Shown: positions 1-8,235 of the stretch, piece by piece
Position numbering within the stretch: the first letter of the stretch is position 1
Layout: the number at the start of each line of letters is the position of its first letter
Assembly (NCBI RefSeq): GCF_046267875.1
Contig: NZ_CP176502.1
Location: 372,001 to 436,000 of the forward strand
Reading direction: 5' to 3'
Origin: Mannheimia glucosida
GTDB taxonomy: Bacteria; Pseudomonadota; Gammaproteobacteria; Enterobacterales; Pasteurellaceae
DNA length: 64,000 bases
The notes under the pieces: model-generated
What the model saw: only the letters and a program-made list of their open reading frames with translations
The model's database searches: none
Told to the model about the DNA's origin: nothing
Position numbers and translations under genes: made by a program

Positions 1-360
1 TGAGTGATAGTGAGAAGCGAGAATGAAGTCCACTTCGTTAATCGCAAACGGATCTAACACCATCGGTTGAGCCCGCAAATTAGGCTGGAGCTTACGCACC
101 CCTGCCATATTTGCCATTTGATGACCACGCACCATATCTTTTACTTTCTTGGTGGATTTACCACGACCGCACCATAAATCCATACAGATATTCGCACCAG
201 CTGGGGTTTTAATCCACACACCGACACAGCCTAGCCACCACATTGCAAAATTGCCTTCCGGTACAACTTCTTCTTCAATTTCTTCATTCAACCAAGTACC
301 CCATTCAGGGAAAGTTGAAAGGATCCAGCTTTCACGAGTGATTTCTTGAATTTTGCTCAT
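1..360 (-). CDS. ulaG: L-ascorbate-6-phosphate lactonase UlaG (N-terminal part, cut by window edge)
   Basis: The reverse strand reads from ATG at 360 out through the left edge, giving 120 residues. The start MSKIQEITRESWILSTFPEW, the segment FAMWWLGCVGVWIKTPAG and the block KLQPNLRAQPMVLDPFAINE match the start of E. coli UlaG closely as I remember it. The last visible residues, ASHYHS, are where the family's metal-binding HxHxDH motif should begin. UlaG is a cytoplasmic metallo-beta-lactamase-fold enzyme that opens the lactone ring of L-ascorbate-6-phosphate to 3-keto-L-gulonate-6-phosphate, the substrate of UlaD. It is divergent from the ula PTS operon, as in enterobacteria. An AGGAG sequence lies a few bases before the ATG. 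Confidence 0.93.
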   Translation of the reverse strand, partial: MSKIQEITRESWILSTFPEWGTWLNEEIEEEVVPEGNFAMWWLGCVGVWIKTPAGANICMDLWCGRGKSTKKVKDMVRGHQMANMAGVRKLQPNLRAQPMVLDPFAINEVDFILASHYHS

Positions 361-742
361 AATAGTCTCCTGATTTACGCTAAAATAAGAACAATATAAT
401 CAAAACCAATCATAAACAATCACAAAAATTTGTACATCTTTTTTATTCAAAAATGTGATCTATGTCTAATTTTTTATGCTTCACTGGTAAAAATTTATTT
501 TAATAAATTGATTAAAATACCATTTATTTAGCATATATGAGCTAATTTAAAGAATAATCTTTAATAATCACGAATAAATATATTTTTCTGCCCCCATGAC
601 GAGATTATAAAAATAAAATGTGATCTCGCTCACAAATAATTAAAAATAATCTTTTTTAATCTTTTTCTAGCGTTTATCATTAATTCCGACAACTTCTCTG
701 AAGTTTTTTAGTTCTATTAATCTCTCAACAAAGAGGCCCCCT
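361..742. other. ulaG / ulaAB divergent intergenic region
   Basis: This is a 382-bp, strongly AT-rich gap with no gene. It holds a perfect CRP site at 619-634 and a weaker CRP-like half site (TGTGATCTATGTCTAA) at 454-469, one placed towards each divergent start. I could not pick out convincing -35/-10 boxes or a UlaR operator. The ribosome-binding sequence of the ulaAB gene (AAAGAGGCCCCCT) is weak. Confidence 0.6.
619..634 (+). promoter_or_regulatory. CRP-cAMP binding site, perfect consensus
   Basis: The sequence TGTGATCTCGCTCACA matches the CRP consensus TGTGA-N6-TCACA at every fixed position. It lies 109 bp before the ulaAB start and about 260 bp before ulaG. This suits catabolite-controlled activation of the ascorbate genes, which is known for the E. 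coli ula regulon. Confidence 0.8.
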
Positions 743-2539
743 ATGGACTTTTTAACCGAAATTCTCCTTTTCTTAAAGGATCAAGTGCTGAATAAAGCAC
801 CCTTCTTACTAGGTATCGTAGCTTGCTTAGGTTACATTCTTCTTAAAAAAGACACTTCTACGATTATTAAAGGAACAATTAAAACAATTGTCGGTTTTAT
901 GATTGTACAAGCCGGTTCAGGTTTCTTAGTAACCAACTTTAAGCCGGTTATTGATGGCTTAGCTAAATATCACCAACTTACCGGTGCAGTAATTGACCCT
1001 TACACCAGTATGCAATCGACCATTCAAACAATGGGCGAGAACTACGCTTGGGTCGGTTATGCCGTAATCGGAGCGTTGTTCCTCAATATTCTATTAGTGG
1101 TATTCCGCCGTTTAACCGGTATCCGCACCATTATGCTCACCGGTCACATTATGTTCCAACAAGCAGGCTTGGTAGCGGTGTTCTATATGATCATCGGAGC
1201 GTCAATGTGGGAGACCATTATCTACACCTCAGTATTGATGGCTCTTTATTGGGGTATTTCGTCTAACATTATGTATAAACCAACCCAAGCGGTAACAGGC
1301 GGTGCAGGCTTCTCAATTGGTCACCAACAACAAATTGCTTCTTGGATTGCAGTCAAACTCGCACCAAAACTTGGCGATAAAGACGATACTGTAGATAAAA
1401 TGAAATTGCCTAACTGGCTCAATATTTTCCACGACAGTATTTCTGCAACCGCATTAGTAATGACCATCTTCTTTGGAATCATCTTACTTTCATTCGGTTT
1501 AGATAACCTCAAAGAACTTGCCGGCAAAACCAACTGGTTTATGTACATTTTAGAAATGGGCTTGAAATTTGCGGTGGCAATTCAAATCATCGTAACCGGC
1601 GTACGTATGTTTGTAGCTGAGCTTTCAGAAGCCTTCAAAGGTATTGCTGAACGCTTAATTCCAAACTCAGTATTAGCGATTGACTGTGCCGCTATCTACG
1701 CTTTCTCGCCAAATGCGATGGTATTCGGCTTTATGTGGGGGGCTATCGGTCAATTTGTGGCAGTAGGCGGCTTGCTTGCAGTAGGCTCACCAGTGCTTAT
1801 TATTCCGGGCTTTATCCCGATGTTCTTCTCTAACGCAACCATTGGTGTTTTTGCAAACCAATTTGGTGGTTGGAAAGCAGTAATGAAAATCTGTTTTGTG
1901 ATGGGTATTATTGAAGTGCTTGGCTCAGCTTGGGTTATTCAAATGCTTGCTTCACAAGGCACAACCTTTAACGGTTGGATGGGTATGGCTGACTGGGCAT
2001 TGTTCTTCCCACCAATCCTACAAGGTATTATCAGCATTCCGGGCTTCTTCTTTGTAATTGTGGCAGCAGCAATGGTTTATATGTTCTTCGCATCTAAACA
2101 ACTTCGTGCCGAAGAAGCAGAAGCGGCAGCTCGTGGCATTACACTTGAACAATTAGACGGCTACGGCTTAGATGAAGTAAAAGCAGAACCAAAAGCGGAG
2201 GCAGTAGTACAACAAGCGGTCGAAAATGCCGAAAATTCTGCAAACCCAATCCGCATTCTAGCGGTGTGTGGCTCAGGTCAAGGCTCATCAATGATGATGA
2301 AAATGAAGATCAAAGGCTATCTCGACAAACGTGGTATTCCGAATATTATGGATTCCTGTGCGGTAACTGATTACAAAGGCAAATTAAGCGAGGTTGATAT
2401 TATTGTCTCCAGCAAACATTTAGCCAACGAAATCGAAGTACCGGAAGGCAAAGCGGTATTAGGTGTACAAAATATGCTAAATCCAAACTCATTTGGTGAT
2501 GAATTAGTTGAGCTAATCAATCAGCATAATGCAAAATAA
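743..2539 (+). CDS. Ascorbate-specific PTS permease, fused IIC-IIB (UlaA-UlaB)
   Basis: One open frame of 598 residues joins two proteins that are separate in E. coli (UlaA about 465 aa, UlaB about 101 aa). Residues 1 to about 455 form the polytopic IIC domain, with many hydrophobic membrane segments and motifs such as GAGFSIGHQQQIASW. Residues about 455-500 are a charged, Ala/Glu-rich linker. Residues about 503-598 are the IIB domain with the phospho-cysteine loop AVCGSGQGSS, Cys509. The product takes up L-ascorbate and phosphorylates it to L-ascorbate-6-phosphate with UlaC as IIA donor. An uptake signal sequence lies in the linker (2212-2220). No frameshift or internal stop is seen, so I take the fusion as genuine. 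Confidence 0.93.
   Translation: MDFLTEILLFLKDQVLNKAPFLLGIVACLGYILLKKDTSTIIKGTIKTIVGFMIVQAGSGFLVTNFKPVIDGLAKYHQLTGAVIDPYTSMQSTIQTMGENYAWVGYAVIGALFLNILLVVFRRLTGIRTIMLTGHIMFQQAGLVAVFYMIIGASMWETIIYTSVLMALYWGISSNIMYKPTQAVTGGAGFSIGHQQQIASWIAVKLAPKLGDKDDTVDKMKLPNWLNIFHDSISATALVMTIFFGIILLSFGLDNLKELAGKTNWFMYILEMGLKFAVAIQIIVTGVRMFVAELSEAFKGIAERLIPNSVLAIDCAAIYAFSPNAMVFGFMWGAIGQFVAVGGLLAVGSPVLIIPGFIPMFFSNATIGVFANQFGGWKAVMKICFVMGIIEVLGSAWVIQMLASQGTTFNGWMGMADWALFFPPILQGIISIPGFFFVIVAAAMVYMFFASKQLRAEEAEAAARGITLEQLDGYGLDEVKAEPKAEAVVQQAVENAENSANPIRILAVCGSGQGSSMMMKMKIKGYLDKRGIPNIMDSCAVTDYKGKLSEVDIIVSSKHLANEIEVPEGKAVLGVQNMLNPNSFGDELVELINQHNAK
2212..2220 (+). repeat. DNA uptake signal sequence (ACAAGCGGT)
   Basis: Exact Apl-type USS core followed by CGAAAA. 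It encodes residues QQAV in the disordered linker between the IIC and IIB domains, where an insertion costs least. Confidence 0.8.
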
Positions 2540-2546
2540 GTAAGTT

Positions 2547-2568
2547 TAGGGGTGAATAATCACCCCTA
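2547..2568 (+). other. Intercistronic hairpin between ulaAB and the phosphatase gene
   Basis: A perfect 9-bp stem TAGGGGTGA/TCACCCCTA with a 4-nt loop lies just after the ulaAB stop. No T-run follows, so it is more likely an mRNA-stabilising or processing hairpin than a terminator. It resembles other GGGGCGAAT-type palindromes in this window. Confidence 0.5.
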
Positions 2569-2618
2569 TCTATGCTAAAGATTGTAAAAACTCACTTCAT
2601 CAAACGAGGAATTATCCA

Positions 2619-4280
2619 ATGAAAAAAATCTTATCCACCCTGTTTATGCTCTCTGCGGTTAGCGTTGCCGTTGCCAAAGAGGTAAACATTAAACTGCTTG
2701 GTACCTCAGACGTTCACGGGCGGATTGTACCGTGGAGCTATGGGGCAGACGTGGAAGACAAATCCGGCTCGTTCGCCCAAATCGCAACCTATGTTAAAGA
2801 GGTGCGAGCCAACCACAAAAACGTGTTGCTGTTTGATATTGGCGATGCCATTCAAGACAACCAAGTCGAAGAGTTCGCTAAAACCTTAGACAAAGCGAAA
2901 AACAACCCAGTACCGAAAGTACTGAATGCAATGAATTACGACATCTTCATTCTCGGTAACCACGAATTTAACTTCGGAATGCCGAATTTAGATGCAATTT
3001 TAAAAGACATCAACGCCAAAGTCCTCACCGCCAACTTCTACCACAAAGATGGCAAACGCTACGTTGAGCCAACCACCATCATTGAGCGTGAAGGCGTAAA
3101 ACTTGGGATTATCGGCTTAACCACCCCAATGTCGGCGATTTTTGAGAAAGATACCGGTCATTTAGACGCAATGAAGTTCACCTCTCCGATTGAAGAGGCG
3201 AAAACCCAAATCGCCGACCTCAAAGCCAAAGGTGTAGATGCCATTATCGTGCTGGCACATATGGGGATTGAGAACGAAAACAACATTCCCGACACCGGCG
3301 TGGCGGATTTAGTAAATGCAGTGGACGGTATAGATGTGATTATCGCCGGCCATATGCACAAAGATGTGCCGAGTGAAACCATCAAAAACACCCTGATTAC
3401 CGAACCGCACCGCTACGGCACAGTGGTTTCCGAAGTTGATCTTGCCTTTGATGTGAACGACAAAGGCGAAGTGAAACTACTTTCTAAAACCGCCAAAACC
3501 GTACCGGTGAAGAAACTCGCAAGCGATCCGGAAATCGAAAAAATTTACCAACCGTATCACGATGAACTGCGTGCCTTAAACAACGTCAAAATCGGTGAAA
3601 CTGCACAAGATTTAATCCCACAGGGCAAAAATCACGGTGTTTCGATTGCTTTCTCACAAGACACCGGAATGTCCTCACTGATCCACGATGTGCAACAACA
3701 TTACAGCGGTGCAGACGTAGTGAGTTTTGCATTTGACTACGAAACCGTGCGTTTAGACAAAGGCGACATCAAGAAAAAAGACATCATCTACAACTACCGC
3801 TATGCCGGTGGCGATGTGAGCGTGTATGAGCTAAGCGGCAAACAGCTGAAACAGTATATGGAATGGTCAGCGGACTACTTCGATACCATTCAAGCCGGTG
3901 ACAAAGACTACCGCTACAACGAAGTGCGGGGTAAATCTAAATACGTCACCTTCGACCTATTCGGCGGCGTAAGCTACAACATCGACCTCCGCAATCCAAG
4001 CGGTAGCAAAATTGTCGATCTAAAACTGGCGAACGGCAGCCCAATCACCGATGACGGCAAATACAAAGTGGGAATGAACTCCTACCGCTTTGGTCAGCTC
4101 ACCAAAAAAGGCGGCATCTGGGAAGGACAACAGATCCCCGTGATTTGGGAATCCAAAGTCGCCATGGGGGCTGAAAAAGGCACAATCCAAAATATGCTGA
4201 TTGACTACATCACCAACGTCAAAGGCGGAAAAATCGAAGGCAAATCTCATAACCGCTGGGCGATTATCGGCTTAAATTAA
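2619..4280 (+). CDS. Secreted 5'-nucleotidase / 2',3'-cyclic phosphodiesterase family metallophosphatase
   Basis: The protein has 553 residues. A signal peptide (residues 1-19, cleavage near VAVA/KE) predicts periplasmic location. The N-terminal calcineurin-like domain carries the dinuclear-metal motifs: SDVHG (D31, H33), GDAIQDN (D76), GNHEF (N114, H115), AHMG (H214) and GHMH (H245, H247). The C-terminal half is the 5'-nucleotidase substrate domain, with YELSGKQLKQYMEWS. Length and layout match UshA/CpdB relatives. It lies 79 bp after ulaAB and 15 bp before ulaC, so it is probably co-transcribed with them, although E. coli has no such gene in ula. Its third codon positions look richer in C and G than its neighbours. 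The family is clear; the substrate is not. Confidence 0.85.
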   Translation: MKKILSTLFMLSAVSVAVAKEVNIKLLGTSDVHGRIVPWSYGADVEDKSGSFAQIATYVKEVRANHKNVLLFDIGDAIQDNQVEEFAKTLDKAKNNPVPKVLNAMNYDIFILGNHEFNFGMPNLDAILKDINAKVLTANFYHKDGKRYVEPTTIIEREGVKLGIIGLTTPMSAIFEKDTGHLDAMKFTSPIEEAKTQIADLKAKGVDAIIVLAHMGIENENNIPDTGVADLVNAVDGIDVIIAGHMHKDVPSETIKNTLITEPHRYGTVVSEVDLAFDVNDKGEVKLLSKTAKTVPVKKLASDPEIEKIYQPYHDELRALNNVKIGETAQDLIPQGKNHGVSIAFSQDTGMSSLIHDVQQHYSGADVVSFAFDYETVRLDKGDIKKKDIIYNYRYAGGDVSVYELSGKQLKQYMEWSADYFDTIQAGDKDYRYNEVRGKSKYVTFDLFGGVSYNIDLRNPSGSKIVDLKLANGSPITDDGKYKVGMNSYRFGQLTKKGGIWEGQQIPVIWESKVAMGAEKGTIQNMLIDYITNVKGGKIEGKSHNRWAIIGLN

Positions 4281-4295
4281 CGAAAGGGAAACACT

Positions 4296-4763
4296 ATGAA
4301 CTTAAAACAATCTCTTATTGAAAATAACTCTATTTTGCTCAATCAATCGGCGGCAAATTGGGAAGAGGCAATCAAAATCGGCACTGATTTATTGGTCAAA
4401 GCCGGTACGATTGAACCACGCTATTACGATAATATTGTAAGCAAAATCAAAGAGATGGGGCCTTATATTATTCTGGCACCGGGCTTGGCAATGCCTCACG
4501 CTCGTCCGGAAGAAGGCGTGATTAAGACCTCTTTCGCTTTAGTGACTTTTGACACTCCGATTTATTTTGAGGGCGAAGATGACCCGGTTCATGTAATGCT
4601 GACCCTTGCCGGGAGTGATTCTGATCAACATATGCAAGGTTTGGTGGAAATCACTCAAGTGCTAGACGACCCTGATAGCGACACCGGTGTTGACTTAGAT
4701 AAAATCCGTCGCTGTAAAACCGCTGAAGACGTGTATGCGGTGATCGATCAGGCATTAGCCTAA
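4296..4763 (+). CDS. ulaC: Ascorbate-specific PTS enzyme IIA (UlaC)
   Basis: This 155-residue protein belongs to the fructose/mannitol-type IIA family. The motif GLAMPHARPEEGV carries the phosphorylated histidine, H68. It passes phosphate from HPr to Cys509 of the fused IIC-IIB protein. It follows the phosphatase gene by 15 bp with an AAAGGGAA ribosome site. Length agrees with E. coli UlaC (about 154 aa). The only oddity is that the phosphatase gene separates it from the other PTS domains. Confidence 0.92.
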   Translation: MNLKQSLIENNSILLNQSAANWEEAIKIGTDLLVKAGTIEPRYYDNIVSKIKEMGPYIILAPGLAMPHARPEEGVIKTSFALVTFDTPIYFEGEDDPVHVMLTLAGSDSDQHMQGLVEITQVLDDPDSDTGVDLDKIRRCKTAEDVYAVIDQALA

Positions 4764-4839
4764 TATTGGTTGGGTATTTTACCCAACCTCTGCAAGCGGT
4801 TCAAAAACATCAATATTTTGCAAATAGAGGAATACCATT

Positions 4840-5520
4840 ATGTCTAAACCATTACTACAAATCGCCCTTGATTCTCTTTCACTGGAAAAAGCGGTGGCTG
4901 ATGCAAAACAAGCGGAAAACCAAGTCGAAATTATTGAATGCGGTACTATTCTTGCTTTTGCTGAAGGTATGAAAGCTGTTTCCACCTTGCGTGCATTGCA
5001 CCCAAATCACATTATTGTGTGCGACTTAAAAACCACCGATGGCGGTGCCATTTTAGCTAAAATGGCATTTGAGGCAGGAGCTGACTGGCTCACGGTTTCG
5101 GCTGCGGCTCACCCTGCAACCAAAGCGGCCTGCAAAAAAGTAGCGGACGAATTTAACGCTGCTCACCCGGAGCTAAAAGTGAAAAAAGAGATTCAAATTG
5201 AAATCTACGGCAACTGGACGGTGGAAAAAGATGCCAAAGAGTGGGTAGAATTAGGGGTAACCCAAGCGATTTACCACCGCTCGCGTGATGCCGAGCTTGC
5301 GGGTAAAGGTTGGACAGCGGAAGATGTTGAGTTAATGAAACAGCTTTCTGACTTAGGCATTGAATTATCTATCACTGGCGGTATCGTACCGGAAGATATT
5401 CACCTGTTCAAAGAGATCAAAAACGCCAAAGCCTTTATTGCAGGCCGTGCTTTAGTTGGTGAAAAAGGCAAACAAACTGCCGAAGCCATTCGTGCGGAGA
5501 TTGATAAATACTGGAACTAA
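4840..5520 (+). CDS. ulaD: 3-keto-L-gulonate-6-phosphate decarboxylase UlaD
   Basis: This 226-residue protein is of the OMP-decarboxylase (TIM-barrel) superfamily. Family marks seen are LQIALDSLSLEKA at the first strand, HIIVCDLKTTDGG with the catalytic Asp/Lys/Asp cluster, AAAHPATKAACK, and IYHRSRDAELAGKGW. It converts 3-keto-L-gulonate-6-phosphate to L-xylulose-5-phosphate plus CO2, the step after UlaG. It follows ulaC by 76 bp. ulaE and ulaF, which should follow in the pathway, are not in this window and may lie beyond ulaG. The unit ends at a strong terminator. Confidence 0.95.
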   Translation: MSKPLLQIALDSLSLEKAVADAKQAENQVEIIECGTILAFAEGMKAVSTLRALHPNHIIVCDLKTTDGGAILAKMAFEAGADWLTVSAAAHPATKAACKKVADEFNAAHPELKVKKEIQIEIYGNWTVEKDAKEWVELGVTQAIYHRSRDAELAGKGWTAEDVELMKQLSDLGIELSITGGIVPEDIHLFKEIKNAKAFIAGRALVGEKGKQTAEAIRAEIDKYWN

Positions 5521-5542
5521 TCCGGAACTCAAATCCAATAAA

Positions 5543-5577
5543 AATGGCGTTCTCTCAACCGGAACGCCATTTTTTAT
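5543..5577 (+). terminator. Intrinsic terminator of the ula operon (probably bidirectional)
   Basis: Arms AATGGCGTTC and GAACGCCATT form a 10-bp stem followed by a T-run. It lies between the convergent ulaD and glycerate kinase genes; the other strand also has an A/T-rich tail. Confidence 0.85.
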
Positions 5578-5582
5578 TTCTT

Positions 5583-6725
5583 CTATTCTTGGGAAGCTGA
5601 TATTCTCCACAATCTCGCCACATTTTCAGAGGTTGAAATCAGGTTCTCTTTGCCTGATTTTAACACTGCATCTAAATTACTGACTTGTCGAATAATCGGA
5701 AATACCGCATCAATGCCGTGTTGGTACACCACAGGGTAATCCTCTTTCAATGAGCCAACTATTGCAATCACCGGCTTGCCAAATTGCTTAGCGATTTTCG
5801 CCACTCCAATCGGGGTTTTGCCGGCGATAGATTGAGCGTCCATTCGCCCTTCTCCTGTCACCACCAAATCCGCATTGGCAAGTTTCTCGGCAAGATCGGT
5901 TGCCTCAAGAATAATTTGCACGCCGGAACGTAACGTTACGTTAGGCAGTAGCTGTAAACCACCTCCCATTCCACCGGCTGCACCGGCACCGGCTTTCTCG
6001 GCAATCTCAATGCCTAATTGGGATTTTACGGTTTCGGCAAAATGCAATAGGGCGTGGTCGAGCGTTTTCACCATCTCCGGTGTAGCTCCTTTCTGTGGCC
6101 CAAAAATTGCCGAAGCCCCTCGCTCACCGCACAACGGATTATCTACATCGCAAGCGACCTCAAATTCCACTTGGCTTAAGCGTGAATCCAAACCGCTTAA
6201 ATCAATCTGCTGAATTTGGCTTAATGCCTCGCCACCAAAGCCGATTTCCCGCTGTTCGGCATTTAGAAATTTCGCCCCTAAGGCTTGTAGCATTCCGACC
6301 CCGCCATCGTTAGTCGCACTGCCGCCAATGCCGAGAATGATTTTTTCCACCCCTAAATCCAAGGCGGCTTTAATTAACTGCCCCGTGCCGTAGCTGGTGG
6401 TAACCAGCGGATTTCGTTGCTCCATTGGCACTAAATGCAAGCCACTTGCCGCCGCCATTTCAATAAAGGCGGTTTTTTGATCCCCCGACAAGCCGAAAAA
6501 GGCTTCGACCTCATTTACAAGCGGTGCAATTACGCTGATTTTTTGCAAACTGCCGTGAGTGGCATCAATCAGCGACTGTACCGAGCCTTCGCCACCGTCT
6601 GCCATCGGCACAAGCTGATACTCCGCTTCAGGAAAAACACGGGCAAATCCCTGTTGAATTGCTTGAGCCACCTCTAATGCGGTTAAGCTCTCTTTAAATG
6701 AATCTGGTGCGATCACAATTTTCAT
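5583..6725 (-). CDS. Glycerate kinase, GlxK/GarK family
   Basis: This is a 380-residue protein starting MKIVIAPDSFKESLTA, the typical start of glycerate 2-kinases (family of E. coli GarK/GlxK, about 381 aa). Other marks are MADGGEGS, GIGGSATNDGGVGML and VTGEGRMDAQS. It makes 2-phosphoglycerate from D-glycerate. I chose the ATG at 6725 because AAGGA lies 6 bases before it; a TTG two codons upstream has no ribosome site. It follows the GntP permease gene by 9 bp. The order regulator-permease-kinase indicates a glycerate-use cluster. A USS (6517-6525) is embedded in the coding sequence. Confidence 0.92.
   Translation of the reverse strand: MKIVIAPDSFKESLTALEVAQAIQQGFARVFPEAEYQLVPMADGGEGSVQSLIDATHGSLQKISVIAPLVNEVEAFFGLSGDQKTAFIEMAAASGLHLVPMEQRNPLVTTSYGTGQLIKAALDLGVEKIILGIGGSATNDGGVGMLQALGAKFLNAEQREIGFGGEALSQIQQIDLSGLDSRLSQVEFEVACDVDNPLCGERGASAIFGPQKGATPEMVKTLDHALLHFAETVKSQLGIEIAEKAGAGAAGGMGGGLQLLPNVTLRSGVQIILEATDLAEKLANADLVVTGEGRMDAQSIAGKTPIGVAKIAKQFGKPVIAIVGSLKEDYPVVYQHGIDAVFPIIRQVSNLDAVLKSGKENLISTSENVARLWRISASQE
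6517..6525 (+). repeat. DNA uptake signal sequence inside the glycerate kinase gene
   Basis: Exact ACAAGCGGT on the plus strand, inside the coding sequence of the minus-strand kinase gene. Confidence 0.75.
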
Positions 6726-6734
6726 CGTCAATCC

Positions 6735-8114
6735 TTACAGTAAAATCAATGAAAGTAGATAAACCGTGAGCATTCCCGTCACGCCCATAATGAAAGTGAG
6801 GGTAGTTTGCGTACGGTAGCCTTGTTGCGGAGTCAGTTTAGTAAAGTTTGTTACCACCCAGTAGTAGCTGTCATTGGCGTGGGAAACACACATTGAGCCA
6901 GCCGCAATCGCCATTACGGTTAAGGCTGCCGCCATTTCACTGGTTAGCCCTAAGGCATTCATTAATGAGTCCGGTGCGTTGAACATTCCCATAATGGAGG
7001 CGGTGGTGATAATTGCCACCGTTGAGCTGCCTTGTGCGGTTTTTAAAATCGCCGAAATCAGGAATGGGAAGAAAATTCCCGCTGTGCTGATAATATGAGC
7101 GTTTTGCTTGATGTAATCCACAAAGCCGGCTTGGGTAATCACATTGCCTAGCACGCCACCGGCAGCAGTAATAAAGAGAATTGGGCCGACTAATTTCAGG
7201 GTATCATTGGTTAAGCTGTCAAATTCCGCCATTTTACCGCTCGAAACCAGTAGGAAAATAGCGAAGATCACCCCAATTGCTAACGCAATAATCGGGTTGC
7301 CGACAAATTGTAGGAATACGCCGAAATCGCCACTTACGCCGGCAATTTTGGCAATCGAGCCGATAGCCATTAAGATAATCGGCATAAAAATCGGGGCAAG
7401 GCTTAAAAAACCGCTCGGTAATTTGCCGTATTGTTTGATCAGATCTTCATAGCTTTGGCTGATTACTTGATCCGCTTGAGCTTCTTCCGCCACGCTGACT
7501 TGTTTGCCGATATATTTGGCAAAGAAGTAACTGGCAATCAACACAGGAATGGAGACCACAAAGCCCATTCCGATGACAAGCAGGAGATTATGGCTTAAAC
7601 CAACAGCACCGGCTGCTGCAATCGGGCCCGGTGTCGGCGGAATAAAGACGTGGGAGGCATATAAACCGGCACTTAATGCCACTGCCATTCCCACCGGATT
7701 GGCAAGAATTTTTTTGCGAATGGCTTCACGAATTGGGTTTAACACCACAAAGCCGCTGTCGCAGAACACCGGAATACCAACCACCCAGCCCATAATCAAC
7801 ATTGCCAGTTCAGGGCGTTTTTGCCCCACCACTTTTACCACCATATCGGCTAATTTGAGGGCTGCACCGGTTTTTTCTAAAATCGTGCCGATAATCGCCC
7901 CAAAAATAATCACGATACCAATGCTTTTGAAGGTATTACTAAAACCTTCTCCCACAATGGTTGGGATTTTGGCAAGCGGTAAACCTGCCACTAATGCAAG
8001 GGCTATCGAAATCGACATCAAGGCTAAGAACGGGTGAACTTTCCACTTCGCAATCATATAAATCATAATGATGATGGCGACCAGAAAGGTCAGAATAAGT
8101 GCAATACCTGACAT
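6735..8114 (-). CDS. GntP-family permease, probable D-glycerate transporter
   Basis: This 459-residue, very hydrophobic inner-membrane protein has about 12 membrane segments. It belongs to the gluconate:H+ symporter (GntP) family, shown by VGIPVFCDSGFVVLNPI, HVFIPPTPGPIAAA and VSHANDSYYWVV. The ATG at 8114 has GAGGAG 8 bases upstream, so I prefer it to the first in-frame codon. The next gene downstream is glycerate kinase and the gene upstream is a CdaR-type regulator, so glycerate is a more likely substrate than gluconate. This is inference from context; a related sugar acid is possible. Confidence 0.85.
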   Translation of the reverse strand: MSGIALILTFLVAIIIMIYMIAKWKVHPFLALMSISIALALVAGLPLAKIPTIVGEGFSNTFKSIGIVIIFGAIIGTILEKTGAALKLADMVVKVVGQKRPELAMLIMGWVVGIPVFCDSGFVVLNPIREAIRKKILANPVGMAVALSAGLYASHVFIPPTPGPIAAAGAVGLSHNLLLVIGMGFVVSIPVLIASYFFAKYIGKQVSVAEEAQADQVISQSYEDLIKQYGKLPSGFLSLAPIFMPIILMAIGSIAKIAGVSGDFGVFLQFVGNPIIALAIGVIFAIFLLVSSGKMAEFDSLTNDTLKLVGPILFITAAGGVLGNVITQAGFVDYIKQNAHIISTAGIFFPFLISAILKTAQGSSTVAIITTASIMGMFNAPDSLMNALGLTSEMAAALTVMAIAAGSMCVSHANDSYYWVVTNFTKLTPQQGYRTQTTLTFIMGVTGMLTVYLLSLILL

Positions 8115-8207
8115 AATAAGTCTCCTCATTGTAGAAAAATCAACCTATTATTCGGTATTTATCGGTAAAAATCTTTAGAGAAATTTGCAAAAAATTTGTT
8201 AAAAATG

Positions 8208-8216
8208 ACCGCTTGT
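8208..8216 (-). repeat. DNA uptake signal sequence
   Basis: Exact ACCGCTTGT (minus-strand core) in the gap between the cdaR-type regulator and the permease gene. Confidence 0.8.
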
Positions 8217-8235
8217 TTGTATATTTCTACAATTT

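Noticed and set aside
149..349. Plus-strand ORF of 66 codons opposite ulaG
   Set aside because: It is the antisense shadow of the clearly recognisable ulaG coding sequence.
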